Origin: JANLYC01 sp963750495
GTDB taxonomy: Bacteria > Actinomycetota > Actinomycetes > Propionibacteriales > Nocardioidaceae
Assembly (NCBI GenBank): GCA_963750495.1
Contig: CAVVQV010000002.1
Coordinates: forward strand, 1 to 64,000
Reading direction: 5' to 3'
Length of the DNA: 64,000 nucleotides
The notes under the pieces: generated by a model
What the model was told of the DNA's origin: nothing
The model's input: only the letters and a program-made list of their open reading frames with translations
Databases searched by the model: none
Shown here: piece after piece, positions 16,593-25,547 of the stretch
Position numbering within the stretch: position 1 is the stretch's first letter
Layout: every line of letters begins with the position of its first letter
Made by a program: the position numbers and the translations under genes

Positions 16593-17921
16593 TCAGTGCA
16601 TGACGCCGACGTGTTTGGGCGTGAAGTCCGGAAAGACCTGGCCCGACGTCACGTTGAAACGCTTCAGCATGATCTCGCTGAGAATGCTGCGGTAGTCGGT
16701 CGTCACCGCGAGGTCGCCGTCGTCGAGGGCAGCGTTCGCCAGACCGGGCCAGCTGCCGTGGTAGCGACCACCGCGAACTCCTGCACCCATCACCAGGGTG
16801 GCGTTGGCCCAGCCGTGGTCGAGACCGCCTGACCCGTTCTCCTTGAGCCGTCGACCGAACTCGGTCAGCGTCACGAGGGTCACCCGGTTCCCGACCGTCC
16901 CGAGGTCCTTGAAGAAGGCCGCCAGCGCCTTGCTCAGGGTGCCGACCATCCCGCGCATGCTCTCTGCCCCACCCACCTGGACGGTTCCGAGCTTGGAGTG
17001 CATGTCCCACGACCCGTAGTCGAGCGTCACCACCTCGACACCGACGCGCGCCTTGATCAGTCGAGCCGTGTCCTTCATGGCGTCGCCCAGGCTGCCGGCG
17101 GGGTACGCCGCGCCGTGCGCGGGGTGGTACCCATGAGACAACGTGGCGGAGAGCGCGCTCGTGGTCGACAGGCTGGCGCGGGCGCCACGCCCCAGCGGCG
17201 TCCTCGAGCCTCCCCACACCTGGTCGAGGGCACGTCTGCGAGCCCGACGCGTGCTCGCCTGCAGCTGGGCACCGGACAAGGTCACACTGTCCACGCCTTC
17301 GATCGAGATGGTTGGCTGGTTGCCGTACAAGGAGGTCGGCATGACGCCGCTGCCGACGGACACGGCCTGGAGCGCGTTCCGTTGTGCGTCGAGGCCGACG
17401 AGGCGGTTGATCCAGCCCACCCGGGCCGCCGAACCGAGGTCGGCATCCTCGATTTCCTCGATGGCCGAGAAGTGTGACCGGTTCGGCTGCGGCAGACCCA
17501 CCGCGTGCACCACCGCGAACTTGTTCTGCTTCCACAGCGGCGACAAGGGCTTGAACTCCGGATGCAGACCGAACATCGGGTCCTTGAACAACAGCGCGCG
17601 CTTGGGCACCGCGATGCGGGGTCGTTGCGCGTAGTAGTGGTGATCCCCGTGCGGGACGACCAGCGACAACCCGTCGGCGCCACCGCGCAGGCTGAGCACC
17701 ACCATCACGCTGCCACCGGCTTGCTGTCCGTACGCCGCCTGACGAAACGTGTCACCGAACAACGATGTCGCCACCGTGCCGCCTGTGACCGCCAGGGCGT
17801 TCCGCAGGAACGACCGTCGCGACGAGGACGCCGCCGAGTAGTCAGGGCACGAGCACGCTTCATCGCCAGGGGCCGAGGTGTGGCCGGAGGGGTCCTGGTC
17901 CAGGACGTCGGACATCGCCAT
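16593..17921 (-). CDS. Tat-exported DUF1501 protein
   Basis: 442 residues from the ATG at 17921, which overlaps the DUF1800 stop by one base (TGATG); an alternative ATG is at 17915. A Tat motif SRRSFLR lies near residue 29 before a hydrophobic stretch. DUF1501 proteins are sulfatase/alkaline-phosphatase-fold relatives; LSLRGGADGLSLVVPHGD, VTLDYGSWDMHSKLG and VTLTEFGRRLKENGSGGLDHG are the characteristic metal-site-like segments. The molecular role is unknown. The constant pairing with DUF1800 implies a shared exported function. Confidence 0.92.
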   Translation of the reverse strand: MAMSDVLDQDPSGHTSAPGDEACSCPDYSAASSSRRSFLRNALAVTGGTVATSLFGDTFRQAAYGQQAGGSVMVVLSLRGGADGLSLVVPHGDHHYYAQRPRIAVPKRALLFKDPMFGLHPEFKPLSPLWKQNKFAVVHAVGLPQPNRSHFSAIEEIEDADLGSAARVGWINRLVGLDAQRNALQAVSVGSGVMPTSLYGNQPTISIEGVDSVTLSGAQLQASTRRARRRALDQVWGGSRTPLGRGARASLSTTSALSATLSHGYHPAHGAAYPAGSLGDAMKDTARLIKARVGVEVVTLDYGSWDMHSKLGTVQVGGAESMRGMVGTLSKALAAFFKDLGTVGNRVTLVTLTEFGRRLKENGSGGLDHGWANATLVMGAGVRGGRYHGSWPGLANAALDDGDLAVTTDYRSILSEIMLKRFNVTSGQVFPDFTPKHVGVMH

Positions 17922-19549
17922 CACCTCGTGAGGAACTCGGGAGTGTCGAGCAAGAGACCGATCAGGTGCGGCATCCGGTAGCGGACGATGAAGCTGTCCC
18001 GCGTGACCACCGTGTTCGGTTTGACCCCGAGACACACGCACGCCGCGCCGAGCAGGTTGGACGTGACGCCCTTGCCGTGCAGGGTCCGGCAGAGATGGTC
18101 GACCAACAGGTCGAACCGGAGGTGCTTCTGCGGCAGCCAGGCCGAGTGGGGTCGGTAATGGATACCGGTGCTCGGGTACCAGTGTCCGGCCATGGAGTTG
18201 TGCACCTGGAACGAGCCCATCAGCCGGCCAGGTGTCGACCAGGCGTCTGCGGTCTGCGGGAAGCCGTCCGGAGGGCCCCACCCGAAGGGTGTCTGGCCGA
18301 TGTTGCTGCTCAGGTGGAAGATGGCCCGGGCGGCATCCTTTTCCGCACGCGGTCGGACCATGGTGGCGCCGAGGGCTCGCACCGTCGCGGCCATGTCGTC
18401 GGTCGGCGTGCGCACCTTGTGCCCGGCCGAACCCTTGAACTCCGGGTCGCGCACCAGCGCGCGCAAGGTCGTCTTGATGTCGGTGCCCGAGTTCTGGAAC
18501 ACGGTCGCCAAGTGGTCGACGAGACGCTGTGACGGCGTGTCCGACACGAAGCGGACCGCGAGCTTGTGCGCGATCCGCTGGGCGGTAGCCGGGTGGTGGG
18601 CCAGGTACTGCAGGTAGTCCCGCAGCACCTGCCGTCCGTCGTGTTGGCTGTTGGGGCTCGAGAACCCGAGCACGTTGACGGCGCCGGTGTAGTGCAGCGC
18701 GGGCCGGTAGTCCCGGGCCCAGGAGGCGAACCGGTCGATGGTCCAACCCGTGAGGATGTAGGCCGAGTCCTTGACCATGGCCTCGGTGTACCCGGCGGAC
18801 CGGCCGACCGTGTGCAGCTCGAGGAGCTCACGCCCGAGGTTCTCGTTGATCAGCTCTTCGACGCCCCCGGACGACCGCACGACCATCGACACGTCCGCAT
18901 CGAGATACGTCAGCATCGTCGGATGGATGATCGCCGCCTGGAGCATCTGGTCGAAGCGTCCCAGCGCATGCTTGCGGATCAGGGCGTCGTAACCGTGCCG
19001 CCACATCCACGTCAGGTCGGCATTGCTGTACACGTGCAGGTGGTTGAGCCAGAACTCACTCATCAGCTCGTGCACCTGACGACGCGAGTACATGCGCCGC
19101 AGCAACGTCCAGCGGCCGTGGTCTGCCGCGACCTGGAACGGATACCCCACCTGCTTCTCGTGCCGGGCCCAGTGGTCACGCGGACTGCGGTGCAGGCTCG
19201 GGAACCAGCCGTCGAAGACCTGCGTGGCGTGGTCGGAGATGTGGCTCGGGTTCAGCTGCCGCAGGAACCAGTGCTCGGGGCCGCCGGCGGCGCGCATCTC
19301 GCGCCGGAGCTGGGGGGTGTAGCCGTAGGAGAACCGGTTGGCCATGTGCAGGCTCGGCCCCGATGGCAGAGCAGTGCGGGTGTAATGCCGGACTCGGGGC
19401 CGGTAGGCCGCGGTGGACGCGGCTGCCTCCGAGGGCCCGAGGAGCTGGAGGGGAACCGATGCCGCTACCCCCGCCGCCGCGGCGCCCGTGAGAACGCCGC
19501 GGCGTGAGAGTTCCGACTGCGGGTGCGCAGGTCGGAGTGGTGCGGTCAT
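17921..19549 (-). CDS. Tat-exported DUF1800 protein
   Basis: 542 residues of the DUF1800 family, function unknown. A Tat signal is evident: SRRGVL followed by an Ala-rich hydrophobic segment (about residues 15-35). Family landmarks include FWLNHLHVYS, INENLGRELLELHTVG and FGWGPPDGFP. The ATG at 19549 has a strong ribosome site (GGGGAGGG just upstream on the minus strand); the longer frame to 19657 is not needed. It is the first gene of the DUF1800-DUF1501 operon. Confidence 0.93.
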   Translation of the reverse strand: MTAPLRPAHPQSELSRRGVLTGAAAAGVAASVPLQLLGPSEAAASTAAYRPRVRHYTRTALPSGPSLHMANRFSYGYTPQLRREMRAAGGPEHWFLRQLNPSHISDHATQVFDGWFPSLHRSPRDHWARHEKQVGYPFQVAADHGRWTLLRRMYSRRQVHELMSEFWLNHLHVYSNADLTWMWRHGYDALIRKHALGRFDQMLQAAIIHPTMLTYLDADVSMVVRSSGGVEELINENLGRELLELHTVGRSAGYTEAMVKDSAYILTGWTIDRFASWARDYRPALHYTGAVNVLGFSSPNSQHDGRQVLRDYLQYLAHHPATAQRIAHKLAVRFVSDTPSQRLVDHLATVFQNSGTDIKTTLRALVRDPEFKGSAGHKVRTPTDDMAATVRALGATMVRPRAEKDAARAIFHLSSNIGQTPFGWGPPDGFPQTADAWSTPGRLMGSFQVHNSMAGHWYPSTGIHYRPHSAWLPQKHLRFDLLVDHLCRTLHGKGVTSNLLGAACVCLGVKPNTVVTRDSFIVRYRMPHLIGLLLDTPEFLTR

Positions 19550-19816
19550 ACCCTCCCCTTTGCTACCTGACGACACGGACGGACGGGGTGTCGCCACTGG
19601 TACGCCATCCCGTCTCTCGTCGGTCCGGCGCCAAGGGAGGTCTCCCTCCAGTAGCACTCAATCTAGACGCGACATCTCACCAAGCGTAGCGAAACAACTA
19701 CAGATCATCCGTTCGGCCGATCAGCCCGGCGCGCCGTCGGCGTCCGTCATGATGGGTGCCCGGCATCCGATCGCCTGCGGGCTCGATACGAGAGCCGGAG
19801 AAGGTGGTGGCTGCTC

Positions 19817-21070
19817 GTGACTTCGCCGGACGTCGTCGTCGTCGGCGCTGGCCTGGCCGGCCTCACCTGTGCCGTCGAGCTGACCGCCGCCGGTCTCGAC
19901 GTGCTCGTCCTGGAGGCGAGCGACACCGTCGGGGGCCGGGTACGCACCGACCGCGTCGACGGCTTCCAGCTCGACCGCGGCTTCCAGCTGCTCAACCCCG
20001 CGTACCCCGCGGTGCGCAAGGTTGTCGACCTCGATGCGCTCGACCTCCGATCCTTCGAGGCGGGCATCGTGGTCGCGTCGAACGGCGCGCAGAGTGTGCT
20101 CGCCGACCCGCGGCGTTCCCCCCGCGACGTGGGCAGCTTGTTGGGCCGATCCACCGGTTCCCTCCGCGAGAAGCTCCGCTTCGCGAGGTATGCCGTCCGC
20201 GTGTCGACAAGCGCCACTCACAAGCTCAAGTCGCAACCAGACGTGCCCTGGGGTGAGGCGTTCGACGTCACCGGACTGTCCGGCGACCTGCGGACCCGGG
20301 TACTCGAACCCTTTCTCGCAGGCGTGCTCGGAGAAGACCGCCAGGCGACCTCGCGAACCTTCGTGGACTTCGTGATGCGCACCTTCGTGCGCGGCACACC
20401 GGCGTTGCCATCACGCGGTATGCAGGCGCTGCCGAACCAGCTCGCAGCCCGACTACCGACCGATGCCGTGCGACTGAACGCCGCAGTGCGAGGAATCCAT
20501 CCCGGCATCGTCCGTATGGCTGACAAGGACATCGCAGCCGCCCGGATCGTCGTGGCGACCGATGGAGTCACGGCCGCCCGGCTCACGGGACTGCCGATGC
20601 CCACGATGCACGGCCTGACGACGTACTACCACCACGTCGCCACGTCCCCCGCGAGGCGCCGGATGCTGCACATCGATGCCGATCGCGCCGGTCCCGTCGT
20701 GAACACCGCGGTCGTGTCCGACGTGGCCCCGACGTACTGCGCGCACGGGTCGCTGGTGGCGACCACTCTCCTCGGCGTGCACCGCGACTCCGAGACACTC
20801 CGCGAGACGACCCGACAGCTGGCGGCGATCTACGGTGTCGACACGACGGACTGGGAGCTGGTGGCGTCCTACCCGATCGAGCGCGCCCTCCCCGCCATGC
20901 TGCCTCCTCTCGACCTGCGGCAGCCGGTGGATCTCGGGCGCGGGCTGTTCGTGGCCGGCGACCACCGAGACACCGCCTCACTCCAGGGCGCCATGGTCTC
21001 GGGTCGCAGAGCGGCCCGGGCAGTGACTCGCGCAGCCGGGCTGGCCGGCACGCCTGACTCGGCCACGTGA
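19817..21070 (+). CDS. FAD-dependent amine oxidase/desaturase-like oxidoreductase
   Basis: 417-residue flavoprotein with the N-terminal dinucleotide motif GAGLAGL (10-16) and the second flavin-contact motif VGGRVRT near 38-44. A C-terminal GLFVAGDHRDTASLQGAM segment closes the FAD site. The family includes protoporphyrinogen oxidases, phytoene desaturases and amine oxidases; no carotenoid or haem genes are adjacent, so the substrate is open. A GTG start is used. Nearest neighbours are the DUF1800 operon (divergent) and a CGNR protein. Confidence 0.85.
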   Translation: MTSPDVVVVGAGLAGLTCAVELTAAGLDVLVLEASDTVGGRVRTDRVDGFQLDRGFQLLNPAYPAVRKVVDLDALDLRSFEAGIVVASNGAQSVLADPRRSPRDVGSLLGRSTGSLREKLRFARYAVRVSTSATHKLKSQPDVPWGEAFDVTGLSGDLRTRVLEPFLAGVLGEDRQATSRTFVDFVMRTFVRGTPALPSRGMQALPNQLAARLPTDAVRLNAAVRGIHPGIVRMADKDIAAARIVVATDGVTAARLTGLPMPTMHGLTTYYHHVATSPARRRMLHIDADRAGPVVNTAVVSDVAPTYCAHGSLVATTLLGVHRDSETLRETTRQLAAIYGVDTTDWELVASYPIERALPAMLPPLDLRQPVDLGRGLFVAGDHRDTASLQGAMVSGRRAARAVTRAAGLAGTPDSAT

Positions 21071-21252
21071 CGTAGCGCCGGCACGATTCGTCGTTTCCGG
21101 CCCGGTTCGAGCTACAACGACCAACCAACAGCATTCCCGTTAGGTCCAGGCGACGCGACACGTGGCTGCAGCCCTAGGAGAAGAGCCGGGCCGACGTGCC
21201 TATCATGGAGGAGGTAACGATTGGGTCACGAGTCGGACTGGAGGACGTCACA

Positions 21253-21864
21253 ATGCTAAGCCAGCCGGACGACTTCACCCAGTCGGTGATGGGGGGACGA
21301 CTGTGCTTGGCCGTGGTCAACAGTGTCGCGTGGCGACGCAGCGACGAGCCCGACGACCACCTCGACTCCTACGACTACCTTCTCGACGTCGTTGCCGCCA
21401 GTGGTCGGCTTCCCGACCCTGAGACGCTGCGGGTCCTCGCCAAGCGCGAGCCCGGTCCAGCAGACCTCGTGCTCGCTCGGGCGGCTGAACTGCGTGAGCA
21501 GCTGTACCAGATCTTTTCCGCCGTCTCCGCGGGAGACACCGTCCCGCTCGTGCCGCTGAGCCGGCTCAGCGACGTCGTCGGCCAGGCCCTGTCACAGGTG
21601 CAGCTGGCGCCGGCCGGACGTGCCGCCCAGGTCGACTGGCGGTCACCCGTCGACGCCAACCTGCCGCTGTGGCTCATCGCGTTGTCCGCGGCCGACCTGT
21701 TGACCGGGAGCTCGCTCGACCGGGTCAAGCAGTGTCCTGACGAGCGGTGTGGCTGGGTGTTCTTCGATGTCACCCGCAACCGCTCGCGGCGCTGGTGTGA
21801 AGACACACAATGCGGGAACCGGGCCCGCGCCAAGCGTTACTACGATCGCCACCGCGCCTCCTGA
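21253..21864 (+). CDS. CGNR zinc-finger (ABATE-domain) protein
   Basis: 203 residues: an N-terminal ABATE-type domain starting with GGRLCLAVVNSVAW and a C-terminal CGNR zinc finger with paired cysteines (CPDERC ... WCEDTQCGNRARAKRYYDRHR), the probable DNA-binding element. These proteins are thought to be transcription regulators. The ATG at 21253 has GGAGG at 21240-21244, eight bases away; frames from 21196 or 21205 add residues before the domain and lack well-placed sites. Confidence 0.88.
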   Translation: MLSQPDDFTQSVMGGRLCLAVVNSVAWRRSDEPDDHLDSYDYLLDVVAASGRLPDPETLRVLAKREPGPADLVLARAAELREQLYQIFSAVSAGDTVPLVPLSRLSDVVGQALSQVQLAPAGRAAQVDWRSPVDANLPLWLIALSAADLLTGSSLDRVKQCPDERCGWVFFDVTRNRSRRWCEDTQCGNRARAKRYYDRHRAS

Positions 21865-21950
21865 CACGGGGACGATCTCGATTCCGTCACGAGTTGTCAG
21901 TCAGTCCCGACACGAATTCGTCACGGTTTGATTTCACGAGCTAGTCGCGA

Positions 21951-21980
21951 TTGACGCGTTAGGGCGGCGATCCCTAGCGT
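21951..21980 (+). promoter_or_regulatory. Promoter candidate upstream of the solute-binding protein
   Basis: TTGACG (21951-21956) and TAGCGT (21975-21980) are separated by 18 bases. Transcription would begin near 21987 and give a leader of about 220 bases before the ATG at 22208, with the 34-base palindrome at its start. The -35 is one base from consensus; the -10 is weaker. Confidence 0.45.
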
Positions 21981-21999
21981 TCCCAGGACACCCCACCCG

Positions 22000-22033
22000 T
22001 TGGCCGGCCACCTCACCTGAGGTGGCCGGCCAA
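22000..22033. repeat. Perfect 16-bp palindrome in long leader
   Basis: TTGGCCGGCCACCTCA (22000-22015) is followed by CC and its exact complement (22018-22033). It lies 136 bases after the CGNR gene and 175 before the solute-binding gene. With only two bases between the arms, an RNA hairpin would lose a base pair or two at the loop but remain very stable. It could be a CGNR terminator, although it lacks a U-run, or an operator or leader structure. The rest of 21865-22207 has no gene. Confidence 0.75.
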
Positions 22034-22207
22034 TCTCCGGGGCAGGCGGAGGGGCAAGCGGCCGATCCGTCCTACACGAAGCGTCCAAGGCCGGCCGACC
22101 CGACACGGGTTGGAGACCGGTTTACCCACGTCAAGATGCGACGAGCGGGCACCGAACCGGAACGTGTCGGGTCGGTCTCCTGGTCCGGACAGAGAGAAGG
22201 GTTTGAG

Positions 22208-23962
22208 ATGCGGCTGAGGAAACCGATCACTGCCGTCTCCGTGGTGGGGCTGATGGCCCTGGCTGCCTGTGGCGGCTCGAGCAACGGTCCCAGCATCGGC
22301 AACGACTCGTTCAAGGAGGGCGGCGGAGCCGGCGCGGGCCGCGACGCCAACCGGGAGGCGCCGGCTGCGGACATCGCGGGGGCCAAGTCTGGCGGAGTCG
22401 TGCATGTCATCAGCAACGACGGGCTCAACACGATGGACCCGACCGAGGCCTACTACATCAACACCGGGTCGATCCTCTCCAACCTGGTCACACGCAGTCT
22501 CACGCAGTACGCGTATGACGACGAGACCGGAGAGATGACCCTGATCCCGGATCTGGCGACCGACCTCGGGACTCCCAACGACGACTACACCGAGTGGACG
22601 TTCACGATCCGTCAGGGCGTGAAGTACGAGAACGGCACCCCGGTCACGGCCAAGGACATCGCGTTCGGCATCAAGCGGTCCTTCGACCGGGCGACGTTCC
22701 CGGAAGGCCCTGCCTACAGCAACGACTACTTCAAGGACGGCGACAAATACAAGGGTCCCTACTCGTCCGGCAAGTCCTACACCGGCGTCACGGTCTCGGG
22801 GGACACGCTGACCATCGAGATGTCCAAGCCGTTCCCCGACATGCCGTACTGGGGCACCTTCCCGGCGATGGGTCCGATCCCGGAGGGCAAAGCCAGTGAC
22901 CCGGCCAAGTACTCCCTGCACCCGTGGGCGACGGGTCCGTACATGTTCAAGGACTACACGCCAGAGAAGTCGCTGACGCTGGTCAAGAACCCCAACTGGG
23001 ATCCCAATACCGACCCGGGGCGGCACCAGTACGTCGACGAGTGGGACATGCAGTTCGACGTGCCGAGCGCCAAGCTCGACCAGGTCCTGCTGAGCGACAC
23101 CGCCGAGGGCAAGACGACGCTGACCTACGACAACGTGTTGGCCTCGGACTTCGTCAAGGCCAAGCAGAACGCGTCGGACCGCCTGGTCCTGGGCTCCTCG
23201 CCCTGCTCGTTCTACTGGGCACCTGACTACCGCACGATCACCGACATCGAGGTCCGCAAGGCCCTCGCCTACGCCTACCCGTACCAGGACGCCTGGGCTG
23301 CTGGTGGCGAGATCGTCGACGTGACGCGGCGGGCTGGTACGAACCTGATGCCGCCGGGTATCCCCGGTCGGACCGACTTCAACCCGCTTCCTGACCACGA
23401 CCCCGGCACCACCAATGCCGACGAGGCCAAGAAGCTGTTGAAGGACTCGGGCAACCTGGGTTACAAGATCCAGTACCTGTACGCCCAGGACGACCCGGTG
23501 TCGGTCGACGTCAAGGACGCGATCGCCAAGGCTCTGAGGGCTGCTGGCTTCTCTCCGCAGCCGTTCGCGACCACGGTCGCCGACACCTCCACGTTGCGCG
23601 CCAACCCGGACACGAAGATCAACGTCCGATCCTCGGGCTGGTGCTCTGACTGGCCGACCGGGTCATCGTGGTTCCCGCCTGTGCTCCAGTCGACCGATGT
23701 CGCCAACGGCGTCCTCGGCAGCAACTACGCCGTGTTCTCCGAGCCGGATGTCGACAAGCGGATCTCCGACATCCAGCAGCTTCCGATCGCCAAGCAGAAC
23801 GCCGCCTGGAACGAGCTGGACAAGTACATCGCTGAGACGTACTTCCCGCTGTTCTCGACCGGGTACTCCGGCGTCGACATGATGCACGGATCGCAGATCA
23901 ACGGCATGAACAACGACAACACCTACGGGATGCCGACCTGGAGAGACATCTGGGTCGGGTAG
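22208..23962 (+). CDS. ABC transporter family-5 solute-binding lipoprotein
   Basis: 584-residue extracytoplasmic binding protein of the oligopeptide/dipeptide type (SBP_bac_5). The lipobox LAAC places the lipidated Cys at residue 21; a Gly/Ala-rich linker follows. Family features include DGLNTMDPTEAY, WTFTIRQGVKYENGTPVTAKDI and the C-terminal WYPPVLQS-like region. The ATG at 22208 follows a GAGAAGG site. No permease or ATPase genes are adjacent, so it must work with components elsewhere. A strong hairpin follows the stop. Confidence 0.92.
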   Translation: MRLRKPITAVSVVGLMALAACGGSSNGPSIGNDSFKEGGGAGAGRDANREAPAADIAGAKSGGVVHVISNDGLNTMDPTEAYYINTGSILSNLVTRSLTQYAYDDETGEMTLIPDLATDLGTPNDDYTEWTFTIRQGVKYENGTPVTAKDIAFGIKRSFDRATFPEGPAYSNDYFKDGDKYKGPYSSGKSYTGVTVSGDTLTIEMSKPFPDMPYWGTFPAMGPIPEGKASDPAKYSLHPWATGPYMFKDYTPEKSLTLVKNPNWDPNTDPGRHQYVDEWDMQFDVPSAKLDQVLLSDTAEGKTTLTYDNVLASDFVKAKQNASDRLVLGSSPCSFYWAPDYRTITDIEVRKALAYAYPYQDAWAAGGEIVDVTRRAGTNLMPPGIPGRTDFNPLPDHDPGTTNADEAKKLLKDSGNLGYKIQYLYAQDDPVSVDVKDAIAKALRAAGFSPQPFATTVADTSTLRANPDTKINVRSSGWCSDWPTGSSWFPPVLQSTDVANGVLGSNYAVFSEPDVDKRISDIQQLPIAKQNAAWNELDKYIAETYFPLFSTGYSGVDMMHGSQINGMNNDNTYGMPTWRDIWVG

Positions 23963-23983
23963 CACTGCACCACGCGGGCGCGG

Positions 23984-24017
23984 GGCCCCGCTGCGACGTA
24001 TCCGTCGCGGCGGGGCC
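23984..24017 (+). terminator. Rho-independent-like terminator
   Basis: GGCCCCGCTGCGACG (23984-23998) pairs with CGTCGCGGCGGGGCC (24003-24017) with one mismatch around the loop TATC, 22 bases after the solute-binding gene stop. Only a short T-containing stretch follows, as is usual in actinobacteria. Confidence 0.75.
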
Positions 24018-24079
24018 TTGCCGTTCCTGGCGTGCCAGCATGGGAAGATGTGCGCTGGCCCAACTGCGGTATGACACAC

Positions 24080-24098
24080 GCCCCCGTAGCTCAGCGGA
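24080..24098 (+). repeat. tRNA-Arg 5'-end duplicate (putative attachment-site remnant)
   Basis: GCCCCCGTAGCTCAG (24080-24094) equals the first 15 bases of the tRNA-Arg(CCT) at 26556; with one mismatch the match continues to 24098. The similarity stops at once on both sides. It is best explained as the host-side tRNA fragment left when an element inserted. Confidence 0.6.
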
Positions 24099-24140
24099 GG
24101 TCGTTCTGTCCATCTTTGACCTTGCCCGGTGTCAGGAAAG

Positions 24141-24170
24141 CCCCGGCGCTGTTCGGTGTCAACGCCGGGG
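24141..24170. repeat. Hairpin near the left end of the element
   Basis: CCCCGGCG (24141-24148) and CGCCGGGG (24163-24170) pair across 14 bases, and GTGTC/GACAC just outside could extend the structure. It lies 43 bases after the tRNA fragment in an otherwise gene-free stretch (24018-24419). It could be a terminator or a recombinase-binding structure; nothing else is seen in that stretch. Confidence 0.45.
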
Positions 24171-24419
24171 CCCGACACACCCTGCAGGTGCTGCGCACGC
24201 GCGTGCCGTTCCGGTCTCCATACCCAGCACCCTGCTGACGAAACGCGCACCCACGTGTCCCGCAAAGGAGGCATGGCTGATTCGCTCCTCCCGTTGGCGA
24301 GTTCGATGAGCAGACGTCCAGCGTCGACACGCCGACCCCGGGCGCATGTCCCGGCCGTCCGCTCGCCGTCATCTAACGTTCAATGAGTCTCGGGGGAGAT
24401 GAAAAGTCCGGAGGTCAAC

Positions 24420-25007
24420 ATGCAGGTCTCCAAACGCGCGAGCCTCGTGATCGGTGCGGCCGTCTTGGCGATGGTCGTCAGTGCAGCAGTGGCGGCCCAG
24501 GCCGCCGGGAATGGTGGCTCCGGGGGGTCTAAGGCCGCGAGAACTACGGCGGCGGTCCCAACCGTGTCGACGTTTGCCGCGGGCTCGAGTGGCGATGTGG
24601 TCCAGGGACTTGGTTCGTGGGGCATTCCCATCGAACCAGGCCTCTACGACGTCACCGACAGGATCGTGCTGCTGCTCCAGCCGACCGACCCGCAGGCGAC
24701 CTCGGCGTCAGTAATCTGCGGCGTCGCCGACCTCAACACCCTGGGAAATCCCCGAACCAAGATCTACCTGGCCGGGTCGACAACCGTGTCGACCGCCAAC
24801 GGCCTGCCCGCAGCAATGTCCGGAGCGGCCACAGTCCGGATCCGCAAGTCGGCTTCCCCTGGCTTCGTGTGCTTCTCACCGGATGCGTCGATTCAGTTGT
24901 TCCAGCCGCTGGCTGCCTCGTTCACTCGTGTCCACAAGCGGACATGGACAACCGTCCCGCCGGTCCCGCTACGTCGTGCCCAGGTGGAAAAGCTTTTCTC
25001 CCACTGA
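24420..25007 (+). CDS. Secreted hypothetical protein
   Basis: 195 residues with a signal peptide (about residues 1-28, ending in AAQAAG), then a Gly/Ser/Thr-rich spacer and a domain of about 140 residues with two cysteines (ICGVAD, GFVCFS) that could form a disulfide. The ATG at 24420 follows GGAGG at 24410-24414; an ATG at 24399 is an alternative. It lies inside the tRNA-bounded segment. No family recognised. Confidence 0.7.
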   Translation: MQVSKRASLVIGAAVLAMVVSAAVAAQAAGNGGSGGSKAARTTAAVPTVSTFAAGSSGDVVQGLGSWGIPIEPGLYDVTDRIVLLLQPTDPQATSASVICGVADLNTLGNPRTKIYLAGSTTVSTANGLPAAMSGAATVRIRKSASPGFVCFSPDASIQLFQPLAASFTRVHKRTWTTVPPVPLRRAQVEKLFSH

Positions 25008-25032
25008 TGGGGTGGATCGTCCGCGAAGCGGA

Positions 25033-25505
25033 TCAGTCCCGTTCATGTATCCGCTCAGCTGCGGAATCGAGTCCGCGCACAATCTTCCTCACCTCGTCCG
25101 TGGCCGAGTCGGGGTGCGGCACGATCAGGACCGAATCGCTGCCGAGACGTGCCCGATACCCCGACACGTGTCTGTGAGCGTTCATGAAACCGGCCTGCAC
25201 TAGCGCCTCGAGCGCCAGCTCGAGGCGCGCAACGGTGAGGACATTCCGTCGTGTTTGGCGAGGTCTGCTGGCGGCGGTCCCTGCCAGACGACCAGTCGCA
25301 CGTCGAGCTCGGCGCGCCACGCATCACCGACCATGCGACGGAACGAGCGGGCGGCCTGCCGTGGCCGATCCTTCGCCACGTACAGCACGTGGGCTTCACC
25401 CGGCTTGATCAGAAAACCGAGCAGGTCGGCGTAGGCTGCCAGCCGTTCCGGTAGTTCGTCGCCGTCGCGGGCCCAACACTCTGCTGCGATCACGACTGCC
25501 GACAC
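25033..25505 (-). pseudogene. Hypothetical gene, probably frameshifted
   Basis: Two overlapping minus-strand frames together look like one protein of about 155 residues. The first begins at 25505 and reads plausibly to about QGPPPADLAKHDGM, after which its frame turns Arg/Ser-rich. A second frame takes over near VLTVARLELALEALVQAG and ends in ERIHERD at 25033. The switch would lie near 25235-25255. The gene is divergent from the integrase and occupies the place where the missing integrase N-terminus would be. Function unknown; a single-base indel or two overlapping genes are both possible. Confidence 0.45.
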
Positions 25506-25547
25506 CTTCGCCGGGGCGTTACGACGGCCGTCCGAACAGGCACCTAT

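Noticed and set aside
16384..17535. A 383-residue minus-strand protein overlapping the DUF1501 gene
   Set aside because: Most of the frame is Arg/Gly-rich and out of register with the well-conserved DUF1501 reading frame. Only the last 45 codons look coding and are listed as a remnant.
24080..24150. Second complete tRNA at the 24.08-kb fragment
   Set aside because: Only the acceptor 5' strand and D-arm start are present; no anticodon arm, T arm or 3' acceptor strand follows.
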